Origin: Prochlorococcus sp. AG-347-K19
Lineage (GTDB): Bacteria > Cyanobacteriota > Cyanobacteriia > PCC-6307 > Cyanobiaceae
Assembly: GCA_003281335.1 (NCBI GenBank)
Contig: QCCG01000001.1
Span: forward strand, 1-64,000
Reading direction: 5' to 3'
DNA length: 64,000 bases
Under the pieces are notes generated by a model, which was not told the DNA's origin, did no database searches, and saw only the letters and a list, made by a program, of their open reading frames with translations. Positions 50,679-61,993 of this stretch are shown here, one piece after another (the first letter of the stretch is position 1; each line of letters starts with the position of its first letter). A program made the position numbers and the translations under genes.

Positions 50679-51713
50679 TTAGTTGCTTCCAATAAACGTT
50701 TTGTTGACTATCTTTAACAAAAATTTTTTTATTTTAAAGCCTGGATATAAATTTATGATTCTTCTTATTTTCCCTCTCTTTTTGCTATGACTCCTTACAC
50801 CTATTAATAAATCATAAATAAAGTTAAAAATATCTTCTTTACTTTCAAATATGCCAACCCTTTGAGGGGAACCTTTTTTATCCAATAGAGGCTTTGTTTT
50901 TTCATAAGCTATTTTGTATTCAAACCAAGGAATCGAAGGCCAAAGATGATGAATGAGATGGTAATTTTGTCCCATTATTAATAAATTCATAAATTTGCTA
51001 GGATAAACTCGAGAATTTATCCATTTATTTCTTGATCGAAATGGTCTATGTGGTAAATAATCAAAAAATATTCCTAAAGTGACTCCTACCATTAATGCTG
51101 GGCCGAACCATAAATTATAAATTAAATTCATAAAGTCAAATTTCAAACCTGCCAAGATAATTGTTATGAATATGGATCTTTCAATTCCCCATTGTAGTAA
51201 TTCATTTCTTCGCCATAGTTTTCTTTGAAAGAAAAACACTTCATGATAAAAAAATCTTGGAGCAATTAGCCAAATTGGACCAAAAGTACTGACAATATGA
51301 TCTGGATCATTTTTGGGGTGATTTACGTGAATATGATGTTGTAAATGAACTCTCGTAAAAACTGGGAAGCTAAATCCTAATAGAATAGCTGAGCCATGTC
51401 CCATTGCTTGATTGATCCAAGGAACTGGATGAGCAGCTTTGTGACAGGCATCATGAATAACAGTACCTTCAATATGTAAAGCTAAAAAAGCAGTGGCTAC
51501 AAGTAAAGGTAAAGGCCACACACCTCTGTACCATTGCCATATGCTAAGAAAAGCGAGAAAATAACCGCCAAAAAATAAACCTAATGTTGGATTCCAAAAA
51601 CTTGGCGGATCTACGTAATTTTTAATCTCTTTTTGCCAATTAAATGATTTTGAAGAATTAGTATTTTTCGTTGTATTTTTACTGGTTAAGTTTGAAATCG
51701 TTTCTTTTATTCT
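50679..51713 (-). CDS. crtR: Beta-carotene hydroxylase CrtR (reading frame extends upstream of the tracked GTG at 51521)
   Basis: HDACHKAAHP, HLQHHIHVNHP, NYHLIHHLWP histidine boxes; upstream in-frame SFNWQKEIKNYVDPPSFWNPTLGLFFGGYFLAFLSIWQWYRG; no canonical start found; the 51713 end is the limit of the open frame. Confidence 0.85.
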   Translation of the reverse strand, partial: RIKETISNLTSKNTTKNTNSSKSFNWQKEIKNYVDPPSFWNPTLGLFFGGYFLAFLSIWQWYRGVWPLPLLVATAFLALHIEGTVIHDACHKAAHPVPWINQAMGHGSAILLGFSFPVFTRVHLQHHIHVNHPKNDPDHIVSTFGPIWLIAPRFFYHEVFFFQRKLWRRNELLQWGIERSIFITIILAGLKFDFMNLIYNLWFGPALMVGVTLGIFFDYLPHRPFRSRNKWINSRVYPSKFMNLLIMGQNYHLIHHLWPSIPWFEYKIAYEKTKPLLDKKGSPQRVGIFESKEDIFNFIYDLLIGVRSHSKKRGKIRRIINLYPGFKIKKFLLKIVNKTFIGSN

Positions 51714-51866
51714 TTAAATAATATAACTAATATTTTTAGATGATTGCATGCTCAAACATAAAAAATTTCTTTTAGAAGATTTTTAATTTAATTTAATGTG
51801 TCAAATTAATCATCTTAAGAAAAAAAATTTTTAAAATAAACCTCTTTCAATTATTATTTTATTTGA

Positions 51867-51948
51867 GCGGTCGTGGCGGAATTGGTAGACGCGCGAGTTT
51901 TAGGTACTCGTATCTTCGGGTGTGGGAGTTCAAGTCTCCCCGACCGCA
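51867..51948 (+). tRNA. tRNA-Leu (UAG)
   Basis: Acceptor GCGGTCG/CGACCGC, anticodon stem-loop CGAGT-TTTAGGT-ACTCG, long variable arm, TTCAAGT T-loop. Confidence 0.97.
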
Positions 51949-52019
51949 CTTAAGGAAATTCTGATAGATAGTTTGTTTATTGATATCAACTCTTATAATT
52001 TAATTAACTAGTAAATTTA

Positions 52020-52466
52020 ATGAATAGTTTGATATTTTATTTGGGAACTTTTTATATTTTAGTTGGGACCATTTTTCTTATTGTGCCTATAATTTACCTT
52101 GAACTCGGTAGACCAAAAGACTTAATAAAAGCTTTTTTGAATTTATTAATAGGTTTGATATTAATAATTAAAAATAAAACACTAGATGAATCATTTCTTG
52201 GAATTTCCCTTGTTTTAACATTACTAGTTACTTTTTATCTAGTAGAGCTTTTTTTATCTAGATGGTACCAATTGACAGATAACGAAAAGAAAAAATTAAT
52301 TACCTTTTTGGAGTTTAAAAAGAATTTTTTGAAAATATTTGAATCTATGAATCTGGTATTTGATGATTTCACAAAACCTTCAAATTTTTTTAATTTTGGT
52401 AGCAATAAAAATACAACCCAAAAAAAGTGGGTAAGAAATGATAAAAATGATAATATGAAAGTCTGA
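52020..52466 (+). CDS. Ycf66-like membrane protein
   Basis: N-terminal hydrophobic region with LELGRPKDLIKAFLNLLIGLILI pattern. Confidence 0.65.
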   Translation: MNSLIFYLGTFYILVGTIFLIVPIIYLELGRPKDLIKAFLNLLIGLILIIKNKTLDESFLGISLVLTLLVTFYLVELFLSRWYQLTDNEKKKLITFLEFKKNFLKIFESMNLVFDDFTKPSNFFNFGSNKNTTQKKWVRNDKNDNMKV

Positions 52467-52587
52467 AATTAAATAAATTGGTTATTTGAAACATCCCAAA
52501 AAAACTACAGTTCAATTAAGAAAGAATATAATAAATTAAATTTATTTAAATAATTCTTTTGATCACCAATATTTCTTATGCCGTCGT

Positions 52588-55494
52588 ATGAAATCTCAAA
52601 ATAGTAAAGAACAAAAATCAGACTTTTCTTATAAAGAAACTTTAAATTTATTAAAAACTGACTTCTCAATGCGCGCTAACTCAGTTGTAAGAGAACCTGA
52701 GATTCAGAATTTTTGGGCTAACAATGATATTGATTTCCAATTAGGTTCAAGCAATTCAGGCGAAATATTTACATTACATGATGGTCCTCCTTATGCAAAT
52801 GGAGCTCTTCATATGGGTCATGCTCTTAATAAAGTTTTAAAAGACATAATAAATAAGTACAAAACCTTGAGAGGATTTAGGGTTCATTTCGTACCTGGTT
52901 GGGACTGTCATGGATTACCTATAGAATTAAAAGTTCTTCAGAATTTAAAATCTGATGAAAGAAAGAATCTTGACACTCTAAATTTAAGAAAAAAAGCAAC
53001 AGATTATGCCCATATCCAAATTAATCATCAAAAGGAGGGTTTCAAAAGGTGGGGTATATGGGGAGATTGGAATAACCCTTACTTAACTTTAAAGAAAAGT
53101 TATGAATCTGCTCAGATTGGAGTATTTGGGAAAATGTTTCTAAATGGCTATATATATCGAGGTCTTAAACCTGTGCATTGGAGTCCAAGTTCAAGAACTG
53201 CTCTTGCAGAAGCAGAATTAGAATACCCTGATGAACATTATTCAAAAAGTATTTATGTTTCATTAAAAATCACTAAAATACCTGAGGAAATTGTATTAAA
53301 TTTCATCCAAGAAAACCTTAATATCAAAAAAGATTTTTTTCAAAATAATTCTTTCATAACTATTTGGACCACCACTCCTTGGACCATACCTGCGAATGAA
53401 GCAGTTGCAGTAAATCCAAAAATAAAGTACGTTTTTGCTATCGATGAAGAGAAGAAAATTTACCTTTTTGCTAAGGATTTATCTTCTGAAATAAGTAAGA
53501 AATTTAATAAAGAATTCATGGTGCTTTTAGAGGTTAAAGGCTCCAAATTGGAAAATATTGAATATCAACATCCCTCTAAGAATAAAAATTGCAGAATTGT
53601 AATTGGAGGAGATTATATTACTACAGAATCAGGGACTGGAATGGTTCATACTGCACCTGGTCATGGAATTGATGATTTTAATGTGGGTCAAAAATATGAT
53701 TTACCAATAACATGTGTAGTTGATGAAAAAGGTAACTTAAATGAATATTCTGATCAATTCCAAGGTTCTAATGTCCTAAAAGATGCAAATGATTTAATTA
53801 TTGAACATTTAAAAGGAAATAATTTGCTTCTATTACAAGAAAATTATAAGCATAGATATCCGTATGATTGGAGAACCAAAAAACCAACTATTTTTAGGGC
53901 AACAGAACAATGGTTTGCGTCTGTAAATGGCTTCAGATCATCTGCATTAAAGGCGATCGAAGATGTTGAATGGATGCCGGAGACTGGAAAGAAAAGAATT
54001 TATTCTATGGTTGTTGGGAGAGGAGATTGGTGTATTTCTAGACAAAGGTCATGGGGAGTTCCTATTCCAGTTTTTTATAAAAAAAATGGTAACGACATTC
54101 TCCTTAACAAAGAGATAATTAATCATATTCAAGAACTTTTTAGTGAATATGGAGCAGATATTTGGTGGGATTGGGATGTTAAGAATCTTTTGCCAGAAAA
54201 TTATGCAAAAGAATCTGATCTATGGAAAAAAGGAACAGATACAATGGATGTTTGGTTCGATTCAGGCTCTAGCTGGGCTGCAGTATGTGAACTAAGAAGC
54301 GAATTAAAGTATCCTGCAGATCTTTATTTAGAGGGCTCAGATCAACATCGAGGATGGTTTCAGTCATCCTTACTAACATCCGTTGCAGTCAATAATAAAC
54401 CTCCATACAAGAAAGTTTTAACTCATGGTTTTGCACTTGATGAAAATGGGAGAAAAATGAGCAAATCTTTAGGAAATGTTGTGGATCCAAATATAATTAT
54501 TAATGGAGGTAATAATAAAAAAACTGATCCTGCTTATGGTGCTGATGTTTTAAGGTTGTGGGTAAGCTCCGTAGATTATTCAGTAGATGTTCCAATTGGT
54601 TCAAATATACTCAAGCAACTTTCAGACGTTTATAGAAAAGTTCGTAATACTGCAAGATATCTTCTAGGTAATATTCATGATTATGATCCTAAAATTGATA
54701 GTTTTGAAATTGATCAATTGCCTCTTTTAGATCAATGGATGTTAGGCAGATTAGTTGAGGTTACAGATCAAATATCAAATGCTTATGAAAATTATGAATT
54801 TTCAAAATTTTTCCAAATTTTGCAAAGTTTTTGCGTTGTAGATCTATCAAATTTTTATTTGGATATTGCGAAGGATAGGTTATATGTAAGTTCTAAATCA
54901 CAATTTAGGAGAAGATCTTGTCAGTTCGTAATGTCAAAAATTGTTGAAAATTTAGCCGTACTTATTTCTCCAGTGCTTTGTCACATGGCTGAAGATATTT
55001 GGCAAAATATACCATATTCAACTAAAGAAAAATCAGTCTTTCAAAGAGGATGGCCAATATTTCCGCAGTCATGGAAAAATCAAATACTTAATGAGCACAT
55101 TGCAAATTTAAGAAATTTGAGAGTTGAAATTAATAAGGCTATAGAGGGATGTAGGAATAAACAAATAATTGGTGCAGCTTTGGAAACTGAAGTTAATTAT
55201 TTACCTGAAGATAAAGCTTTAAAAGATTCACTTTTTTGGCTAAAGGAATTTGGTAATCAAGATGTAGATTTATTTAGAGATTGGCTTATCGTATCAAACT
55301 TTCAAGTGGTATCCGATTTGGTGGAGAATTCTCTGATTATTGATAACAATGCACTTGGTAAAATTCAAATAAATAAAGCTCAAGGTCAAAAATGTGATAG
55401 ATGTTGGCATTATCAAAAAGAAACTTTTAACGGAATCCAAAATACAAAATTATGCAAAAGATGTTCAAATATTATTAATTTAGAATTTATTTAA
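52588..55494 (+). CDS. ileS: Isoleucyl-tRNA synthetase
   Basis: [27 protein letters not shown]-terminal CDRCW...CKRC zinc motif. Confidence 0.98.
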   Translation: MKSQNSKEQKSDFSYKETLNLLKTDFSMRANSVVREPEIQNFWANNDIDFQLGSSNSGEIFTLHDGPPYANGALHMGHALNKVLKDIINKYKTLRGFRVHFVPGWDCHGLPIELKVLQNLKSDERKNLDTLNLRKKATDYAHIQINHQKEGFKRWGIWGDWNNPYLTLKKSYESAQIGVFGKMFLNGYIYRGLKPVHWSPSSRTALAEAELEYPDEHYSKSIYVSLKITKIPEEIVLNFIQENLNIKKDFFQNNSFITIWTTTPWTIPANEAVAVNPKIKYVFAIDEEKKIYLFAKDLSSEISKKFNKEFMVLLEVKGSKLENIEYQHPSKNKNCRIVIGGDYITTESGTGMVHTAPGHGIDDFNVGQKYDLPITCVVDEKGNLNEYSDQFQGSNVLKDANDLIIEHLKGNNLLLLQENYKHRYPYDWRTKKPTIFRATEQWFASVNGFRSSALKAIEDVEWMPETGKKRIYSMVVGRGDWCISRQRSWGVPIPVFYKKNGNDILLNKEIINHIQELFSEYGADIWWDWDVKNLLPENYAKESDLWKKGTDTMDVWFDSGSSWAAVCELRSELKYPADLYLEGSDQHRGWFQSSLLTSVAVNNKPPYKKVLTHGFALDENGRKMSKSLGNVVDPNIIINGGNNKKTDPAYGADVLRLWVSSVDYSVDVPIGSNILKQLSDVYRKVRNTARYLLGNIHDYDPKIDSFEIDQLPLLDQWMLGRLVEVTDQISNAYENYEFSKFFQILQSFCVVDLSNFYLDIAKDRLYVSSKSQFRRRSCQFVMSKIVENLAVLISPVLCHMAEDIWQNIPYSTKEKSVFQRGWPIFPQSWKNQILNEHIANLRNLRVEINKAIEGCRNKQIIGAALETEVNYLPEDKALKDSLFWLKEFGNQDVDLFRDWLIVSNFQVVSDLVENSLIIDNNALGKIQINKAQGQKCDRCWHYQKETFNGIQNTKLCKRCSNIINLEFI

Positions 55495-55826
55495 ACCCAA
55501 TTTTTTTGATTCAAAAAGAAAACCGAGTTTTGATTTTCTCTTATAAAATTCTCTTCAGTTTCTGTTAACGGTGCTTTATAAAGTTTAAAGTTTGTAATTA
55601 TATAAGAAAGTGTTATTACTTTTTTTTCTGTATCTATTTCAATTGGATGAGTCGTTGAACTACTGTAACCTTTGAAAATAAGTATTTCTAATTGTTCTTT
55701 TTGATTTTCTTTTAGAATGAATCCCTCTAGTTTAAGTATCTTATCAGGTATCTCGGAACTTATTTTTTCAAGACTATTTATTAAATCAATTTTTGCCATT
55801 TTCTGAGAAGCAAGAGTTTCTTCCAT
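55491..55826 (-). CDS. Conserved hypothetical
   Basis: 111 aa; alternative start MAKIDLI at about 55799 would reduce the overlap with the upstream gene. Confidence 0.65.
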   Translation of the reverse strand: MEETLASQKMAKIDLINSLEKISSEIPDKILKLEGFILKENQKEQLEILIFKGYSSSTTHPIEIDTEKKVITLSYIITNFKLYKAPLTETEENFIRENQNSVFFLNQKNWV

Positions 55827-56409
55827 TTTTAGGTAATTTGATTATTAACCATTGAATGAGCCCTAAAATATATATTAATAATAGGAATAATCCTAAGAAT
55901 TTTGATATCGGCTGGGTAAAGTTAGCTCCAAAGAAAAAATTAAATAGATTTTTTATAATAATATATAAATTTGAAGAAGGCTGAAGCCATATTGCACACG
56001 CATCCGAATTAATAAAAGAAAAGCAGTTGAAGTTTTGTATACTCTGAATAAAGAAATTAAGTGATATAAAAGTTATCGTCCATCTCCATATTTTTGTCGT
56101 TGTGGTAAGGGAGTAAGAAAAATCATATTCTCTTAATTCATCATTAATATCGTTCCAAAACCAAACTGAAAATGTCATTAATAATGTTGAAATATTTGTC
56201 ATCACAAGAGCATAATTATACTTTCCTATTAAAAGTAGAAGGCTTATAAAAAATAAAAGGGATACTTTCCAATAAATTGATAGAAGTTTAATAACTGCTT
56301 TATTTCTTTTTTTAATTGACCAAAAGGATAGTGTAACAGGAATTCCAATAAGGAAAATTATTGAAAGTTGAAAGGATAGCCAAATAGAAAGTTGATTAAA
56401 AACGTTCAA
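55786..56409 (-). CDS. Multi-pass membrane protein, unknown function
   Basis: 207 aa with about five hydrophobic segments. Confidence 0.7.
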   Translation of the reverse strand: MNVFNQLSIWLSFQLSIIFLIGIPVTLSFWSIKKRNKAVIKLLSIYWKVSLLFFISLLLLIGKYNYALVMTNISTLLMTFSVWFWNDINDELREYDFSYSLTTTTKIWRWTITFISLNFFIQSIQNFNCFSFINSDACAIWLQPSSNLYIIIKNLFNFFFGANFTQPISKFLGLFLLLIYILGLIQWLIIKLPKNGRNSCFSENGKN

Positions 56410-56531
56410 AACTTTTTCTTTTTAAATACATAATAATTAAACATCAAACTGTTACTTTTGAACTTACTATTGTCATAGTTATGAATATTATGCATTCTTA
56501 TATTATTGACTAGAAATAAATTAATAATTGT

Positions 56532-57161
56532 ATGAGACAGCATGTTAATCCTCTTAGTAGCAATTTCAATCAAATTGAGAGAATACCTTCTTTGATAGAG
56601 ATGTTTGGTGATTCCAAATTGAATCTTCATTTGGATATAGGTTGTGCTGCTGGTGAGTTTCTGTTCGATTTAGCTTTAGTTAATACAAGTTGGAATTATT
56701 TGGGAATTGAAATCCGTGAGAGATTAGTCAAAAATGCTAAATTAAAAGTTGTTGAAAGAGAAATCAAAAATCTTTATTTTATATTTGGCAATGCTAGTAA
56801 TATCTTGAATGATGTCCAAAGTAAATTTATTTTCAAAAATATAAAAAGTATTTCTTTTAATTTTCCTGATCCATGGTTTAAAAAGAGGCATTATAAAAGA
56901 CGTGTAATTCAGCCAGAATTTATTAAATTTCTCGCAAATTCATTGCAAAAAGGGGCTCTAATTTTTATAAAAACAGATGTAAAGGATTTATTCGATTATA
57001 TGGATTACACTATCTCAAGAAATTTTTATTTTAAAACAATAGATAAAACAGATTTTAATTATTCCGAAAGTTTTAATCCATATGAAGTTAAAACTAATCG
57101 GGAAAAGTATGTGATTAATAATCAATTAAATATTTTTGAAAGGATTTATATAAAAATTTGA
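56532..57161 (+). CDS. trmB: tRNA (guanine-N7)-methyltransferase
   Basis: [30 protein letters not shown]. Confidence 0.95.
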   Translation: MRQHVNPLSSNFNQIERIPSLIEMFGDSKLNLHLDIGCAAGEFLFDLALVNTSWNYLGIEIRERLVKNAKLKVVEREIKNLYFIFGNASNILNDVQSKFIFKNIKSISFNFPDPWFKKRHYKRRVIQPEFIKFLANSLQKGALIFIKTDVKDLFDYMDYTISRNFYFKTIDKTDFNYSESFNPYEVKTNREKYVINNQLNIFERIYIKI

Positions 57162-57168
57162 TTCATTC

Positions 57169-58521
57169 TTAATTTATTATTTTATTAATTTCTGACAAAA
57201 TTTTGATTGTTATTTCGCTTGATAAAGAATGAACTTTCTCATGGCTTTTGGCTTCAACTAGAACTCTCATTACGGGTTCTGTGCCGCTAGGTCTTATATA
57301 AACTCTACAATTATCCGAATAAATTGCCTGAAAATTTTCTATAGTTTGATCAATTAAGATTTTGGTTTTTGGATTTAATTTATTAATATTAAAATCTAAA
57401 TTGATGTTGGTTAGTTTTTGAGGAAAAGGCTTGAAACTACTTTTAAGCCAATCATTTAAATTAATATTTTTCTTTTTACAATATTTAGAAATTTGAAGTG
57501 CAGTTAATATTCCATCTCCGGAAAAGTTGTTAATTTTAGAAAGTATATGACCTGACTGCTCACCCCCTAATACAGCTTTTTTTTTCTTAATTGCGTCATG
57601 CACATATTTATCTCCAACATCAGTTCTATGTAAAATTCCTCCAATATTATTCCAGGCTTTTTCAAAACCTAAGTTTGCCATTTGAGTTGATATTAGTAAA
57701 TTATTTGTGAGATTTTTTTGTTCCATAAGTTCTCTACCCCAAAGAAAAAGAATGTGATCTCCATCTAAAACATTGCCTTTTGAATCTATTCCAATTACTC
57801 TATCGGCATCCCCATCGAAGCTAAAACCCATATCTGCAGGACTTTCTCTTAATGCTTTTTTTAATGATTCGAGGTTAGTAGAACCACAATTCATATTAAT
57901 TTTTAACCCATTTTTAGAGTTATTGATAACTTTCACATCAGCACCAAGAGACTGAAAAATTTTTTTTGCACAAGTTGTCGCTGATCCATAGCATGTGTCT
58001 AAAATTATTTTCAACCCGTTTAGATTTTCTCCACCCATTGTTTGGATTAGGCTTTTAATGTAAACATCAAGAAGATCTTTATCTGTGTTTATTGGGATCA
58101 CTTTTCTGGGGATTGATATATGTAGATTTGACTCTTCAATTAATTTTTGAATTTTATTTTCAAAATACTTTGAAATTTTTTGACCATCATTATCAAAAAT
58201 TTTTATGCCATTATATTCTGGCGGATTATGACTTGCAGATATCATGATCCCACCACTAAGACTCTCTTGTTTAATTAAAAAGGGTATTGCTGGGGTAGGG
58301 CAGATGCCAATATTTATAAACTTTCTTCCACTTTCTTTTAGACCACTTGTTATGGCCTGAAGCAGAATTTCTCCACTAATTCTTGTGTCTCTTCCAATTA
58401 ATATTGGATTTTTCTCTTCTAAAGACGAACCTAGAGCATATCCTACTTTGTAAGCTAGAGAATAAGTTATCTCTTCATTAAATCTTCCTCTTATTCCATC
58501 AGTTCCAAAGATTGATTGCAT
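57169..58521 (-). CDS. glmM: Phosphoglucosamine mutase
   Basis: [47 protein letters not shown]. Confidence 0.96.
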   Translation of the reverse strand: MQSIFGTDGIRGRFNEEITYSLAYKVGYALGSSLEEKNPILIGRDTRISGEILLQAITSGLKESGRKFINIGICPTPAIPFLIKQESLSGGIMISASHNPPEYNGIKIFDNDGQKISKYFENKIQKLIEESNLHISIPRKVIPINTDKDLLDVYIKSLIQTMGGENLNGLKIILDTCYGSATTCAKKIFQSLGADVKVINNSKNGLKINMNCGSTNLESLKKALRESPADMGFSFDGDADRVIGIDSKGNVLDGDHILFLWGRELMEQKNLTNNLLISTQMANLGFEKAWNNIGGILHRTDVGDKYVHDAIKKKKAVLGGEQSGHILSKINNFSGDGILTALQISKYCKKKNINLNDWLKSSFKPFPQKLTNINLDFNINKLNPKTKILIDQTIENFQAIYSDNCRVYIRPSGTEPVMRVLVEAKSHEKVHSLSSEITIKILSEINKIIN

Positions 58522-58614
58522 AATTAGAATTTAGGAATCAAAGAAATTTTTGATAATTATTCATTTCTTATTTTATCAGTTGATTAAAAGCTTATAGATT
58601 TCAATTCTCTATAT

Positions 58615-59205
58615 TTGTTTAACTTATTTAAAATGTTTTTAGTTATAAATGCCTTAATAGTGCAATCTGAAAGTCGAGAGCCAATTTTAAAGAAAAATTC
58701 AAAAACAATACTTATTTTGTTTATAGCTATTGTAATTATTTCATTGCTCTTGTTTAGAAATCTCTTTTTTAAATCAACTTATCTTCTAAAGAGTTTTGGA
58801 GAATTATCTGTTGATCCTGAAATAGCTTTTACAAATAAAAAACCTACATTCCTTGAATTTTATGCTGAGTGGTGTGAAGTTTGCAAAGAAATGGCTCCAA
58901 AAGTCTCTGCTTTTAAAGATGAATACGAAAAAGATATTAATTTTGTTTTTTTAAATGTTGATAATCAAAAATGGGGTAATTACATCAGTAAATTTTCTGT
59001 AAACGGGATTCCTCAAATTAATCTTTTTGATAAAAAAGGTAATCTAGTTTATACATTTATTGGAAAACAAGATGAAATAAAAATAAGAGAATCTATTAAG
59101 AATTTAGAAAAAAAAGACAAACCCTATGATGGAATTATTAATGGAAAGTTTTCAATAATTCAAGAAAATAAAAATAATGCTTTAAGTCCTCGTAGTCATG
59201 GATAG
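58615..59205 (+). CDS. Membrane-anchored thioredoxin-like protein (TxlA/HCF164-like)
   Basis: N-terminal TM, LEFYAEWCEVCKEMAPK, NGIPQINLFDKKG; exact start uncertain (tracked start is TTG). Confidence 0.85.
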   Translation: MFNLFKMFLVINALIVQSESREPILKKNSKTILILFIAIVIISLLLFRNLFFKSTYLLKSFGELSVDPEIAFTNKKPTFLEFYAEWCEVCKEMAPKVSAFKDEYEKDINFVFLNVDNQKWGNYISKFSVNGIPQINLFDKKGNLVYTFIGKQDEIKIRESIKNLEKKDKPYDGIINGKFSIIQENKNNALSPRSHG

Positions 59206-59207
59206 TT

Positions 59208-59840
59208 TTACCATTCTAAAGATTTTGACACAATCGGAAAACTTTGTTTAAAAATAGATTTGCAATCTTGGGCGATAGACTTGTGTTCTTTTTGGGTACC
59301 GTGTGCCGATCTTAAATGAATATAATGGATCCATGATCTGCATGATCCAGACATATAGATTCTTGTTGGAGTTGCTAATGGTAAAACAAATCTCGCAGAT
59401 TCTTTAGCTACTCCTTCAGCAAGTAAATCTTCATATAATTTAGAAGCGGCTTGGAAATGCAAACCAATTTTTTCGTTGAATCTTTTTTTTAACTCATCAG
59501 GGAGATCAGGAATTGAATTTTGCCTATTTTTAAAATCTTGGCGCCTCAATTCTGGTAAGGGGATATTACCCAATTGAGAACTATCTGCATATCTCTGTGA
59601 AAATTCCTGGAAAGTAAATGATCTATGTCTTAAAATTTGGGCAGCGATTCCTCTGTTTGTTTCTATTTGTAAGGTCATAAATGACTGTTCAAAAACACTC
59701 CAATGTTCATTTTTAATACAATAACTCAATAATTTTGAATAGTCCTCATTTTCCTGATTTTTTGGATTACTAACTCTTGCAATGTAAGCCATTGTTTTTT
59801 CTGCATCGGGAGTTAGAGAAATAAGTTCAACCTTGCTCAT
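59208..59840 (-). CDS. thyX: Flavin-dependent thymidylate synthase
   Basis: RHRSFTFQEFSQRYA ThyX motif. Confidence 0.97.
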   Translation of the reverse strand: MSKVELISLTPDAEKTMAYIARVSNPKNQENEDYSKLLSYCIKNEHWSVFEQSFMTLQIETNRGIAAQILRHRSFTFQEFSQRYADSSQLGNIPLPELRRQDFKNRQNSIPDLPDELKKRFNEKIGLHFQAASKLYEDLLAEGVAKESARFVLPLATPTRIYMSGSCRSWIHYIHLRSAHGTQKEHKSIAQDCKSIFKQSFPIVSKSLEW

Positions 59841-59841
59841 T

Positions 59842-60435
59842 TTAGATCTTTGCTAGAGTAACTTTTTCTGGTTGGTTTTGATATTTACCTTTTCTATCTT
59901 CATAGGTTGTAGAGCATGGATCACCTTCAAAAAAGAGTAGTTGGCAAATACCCTCTTCAGCATAAATTCTGCAATCTGCACCTGAACTATTACTAAACTC
60001 TAAAGTTAGATGACCTTCCCACCCTGCTTCTGCGGGAGTTGTATTAACAATAATTCCTAATCGTGCATAAGTACTTTTGCCAATACAGATTACAGTTATA
60101 TTTTCTGGTACTCTCATCTTTTCTAAAGCCACTCCTAAACCATAGGAGTGAGCGGGAAGAATAAAAAAGTCTCCATCTTTATCATGGTGAAGAACAGTTT
60201 TTTCTAAATTATTAGGGTTAAATTTTTTGGGATTCATCACAGTCCCAGGAATATGTCTGAAAATTAGGAATTCTTTTGATGAAAGTCTTAAATCATAGCC
60301 ATAAGAGGAACATCCGTAACTCAAAACTGGCCTTTGTTGATTGTCAGGTTCAAGATGCCTTATCAAATTTGATTGAAAGGGTTTTATCATTCCTTCTGAG
60401 GCTTTTTGATTTATCCAGAGATCATTTTTTAACAT
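59842..60435 (-). CDS. dcd: dCTP deaminase
   Basis: GKSTYARLGIIVNTTPAEAGWEGHLTLEFSN. Confidence 0.96.
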   Translation of the reverse strand: MLKNDLWINQKASEGMIKPFQSNLIRHLEPDNQQRPVLSYGCSSYGYDLRLSSKEFLIFRHIPGTVMNPKKFNPNNLEKTVLHHDKDGDFFILPAHSYGLGVALEKMRVPENITVICIGKSTYARLGIIVNTTPAEAGWEGHLTLEFSNSSGADCRIYAEEGICQLLFFEGDPCSTTYEDRKGKYQNQPEKVTLAKI

Positions 60436-60439
60436 TGTT

Positions 60440-61021
60440 TTATGAGCGAAGTTCGGTAATTTGGTTGGCCATTAATAATAAATCTTTAGGTATATCTGTA
60501 CCAGTAAGGATTACATCTCCTGATATAAATCGGTTTTCAAGTGTTGAAATCAAATCATCTTTATCGACAATTTTCTTTTCAATAGCTAGAAAAATTTCAT
60601 CGAGTATGATTTGATCATTTTCTCCAGACTGAAGTTCTTTTTTACAAAAATTCCATAATTCAATAGTAGATTCATGAATAGATTTTTTTAAATTTTTATT
60701 ATCTTCAATTGCTTCAGAATTATATTGATCAAAGGAATGTGATGATCTTACCCAGGTTAAATTACCGCATAGCTTTATTGCATTATCGACTCCTTGCTTG
60801 ACCCCTCCTTTCATAAATTGTATTAATAGCACTTTCCTGCCAAGAGCAGCATTTCTCAGAGAGTCTCTTATGATAGATGGGTAGCTTCCTCGAAATGAAG
60901 ATTGATAGATTTGAATTTGTCCGTTTTGTTTAAATCTTTTTAAGTTATTTTTGTTAGCAGTATTTATATTTACAACATCAAGATTACTCTTGGTATAAGT
61001 ATGAGATGAACTAATTACCAT
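60440..61021 (-). CDS. cobO: Cob(I)alamin adenosyltransferase
   Basis: QIYQSSFRGSYPSIIRDSLRNAALGRKVLLIQFMKGG; LDEIFLAIEKKIV. Confidence 0.88.
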   Translation of the reverse strand: MVISSSHTYTKSNLDVVNINTANKNNLKRFKQNGQIQIYQSSFRGSYPSIIRDSLRNAALGRKVLLIQFMKGGVKQGVDNAIKLCGNLTWVRSSHSFDQYNSEAIEDNKNLKKSIHESTIELWNFCKKELQSGENDQIILDEIFLAIEKKIVDKDDLISTLENRFISGDVILTGTDIPKDLLLMANQITELRS

Positions 61022-61156
61022 TATTTAGATTCTTTCTACATGCAGTATAATTAGAATCTATTAACACTGCATATAGTGTAATTTTACTTAAAAAAGGGTT
61101 AAGAAAGTTGAAGCTGACTGAATATCGCAAATGATAAACTAATAAGAATTGAAAAT

Positions 61157-61172
61157 TGTTACTGTTGATACA
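61157..61172 (+). promoter_or_regulatory. Candidate NtcA-binding site upstream of ntcA
   Basis: TGTT-ACTGTTGA-TACA, 21-22 nt before -10-like TAAATT (61194-61199). Confidence 0.5.
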
Positions 61173-61219
61173 AGATATTTCATGGTGGCTCCTTAAATTT
61201 TTTAATAGTTAAGATATCT

Positions 61220-61954
61220 ATGATACCTGCTTCACGAGGATTCAACCGCTTTAGTTCGCCACAGTCCGGACAAAGTAAAATTAACTCTGTTGGAGAACGT
61301 TTTCCAATCAATAGAACTTTAATGGAAGTTATTAAAGGTCTTGATGGTGCAAGCACAGAAATGGTTGAGCGATCTAAAACAATATTTTTTCCTGGGGATC
61401 CTGCTGAAAGGGTATATCTTATAAGACGAGGCGCAGTAAGACTGTCAAGAGTTTATGAGTCAGGAGAAGAAATAACTGTTGCACTTCTAAGAGAAAATAG
61501 TCTCTTTGGCGTTTTATCTCTTCTAACAGGTCATAGGTCTGATCGTTTTTATCATGCCATAGCATTCACAAGAGTTGAAATGATAACCGCACCTGCAAAT
61601 TCTGTTTTAAGAGCTATCGAGGAAGATGCATCAGTCGGACTATTACTTTTACAGGGTCTCTCAAGTAGGATACTCCAAACTGAAACAATGATAGAAACTC
61701 TTACACATAGGGATATGTCTTCTCGTTTGGTAAGTTTTCTAATGGTTCTTTGTAGGGACTTTGGAGTTGCAGGAGAAAAAGGTATTACAATAGATCTAAG
61801 GCTTTCTCACCAGGCGATTGCTGAAGCTATTGGTTCTACAAGAGTAACAATTACGAGATTATTAGGAGATTTAAAGGATTCAGGGCTTCTTAATATTGAG
61901 AGAAAAAAGATCACAGTGTTCGATCCAATTGCTCTTGCAAAAAGATTTAATTGA
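61220..61954 (+). CDS. ntcA: Global nitrogen regulator NtcA (CRP/FNR family)
   Basis: Cyclic-nucleotide-like domain and [26 protein letters not shown]. Confidence 0.96.
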   Translation: MIPASRGFNRFSSPQSGQSKINSVGERFPINRTLMEVIKGLDGASTEMVERSKTIFFPGDPAERVYLIRRGAVRLSRVYESGEEITVALLRENSLFGVLSLLTGHRSDRFYHAIAFTRVEMITAPANSVLRAIEEDASVGLLLLQGLSSRILQTETMIETLTHRDMSSRLVSFLMVLCRDFGVAGEKGITIDLRLSHQAIAEAIGSTRVTITRLLGDLKDSGLLNIERKKITVFDPIALAKRFN

Positions 61955-61993
61955 TTCATCATAAATTATGATGTACTGAGTGTATGCAAAAGT

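Noticed and set aside
56406-56630. 74-aa minus-strand ORF overlapping the trmB start
   Set aside because: Overlaps the trmB N-terminus and its promoter; low-complexity sequence, no protein-like features.
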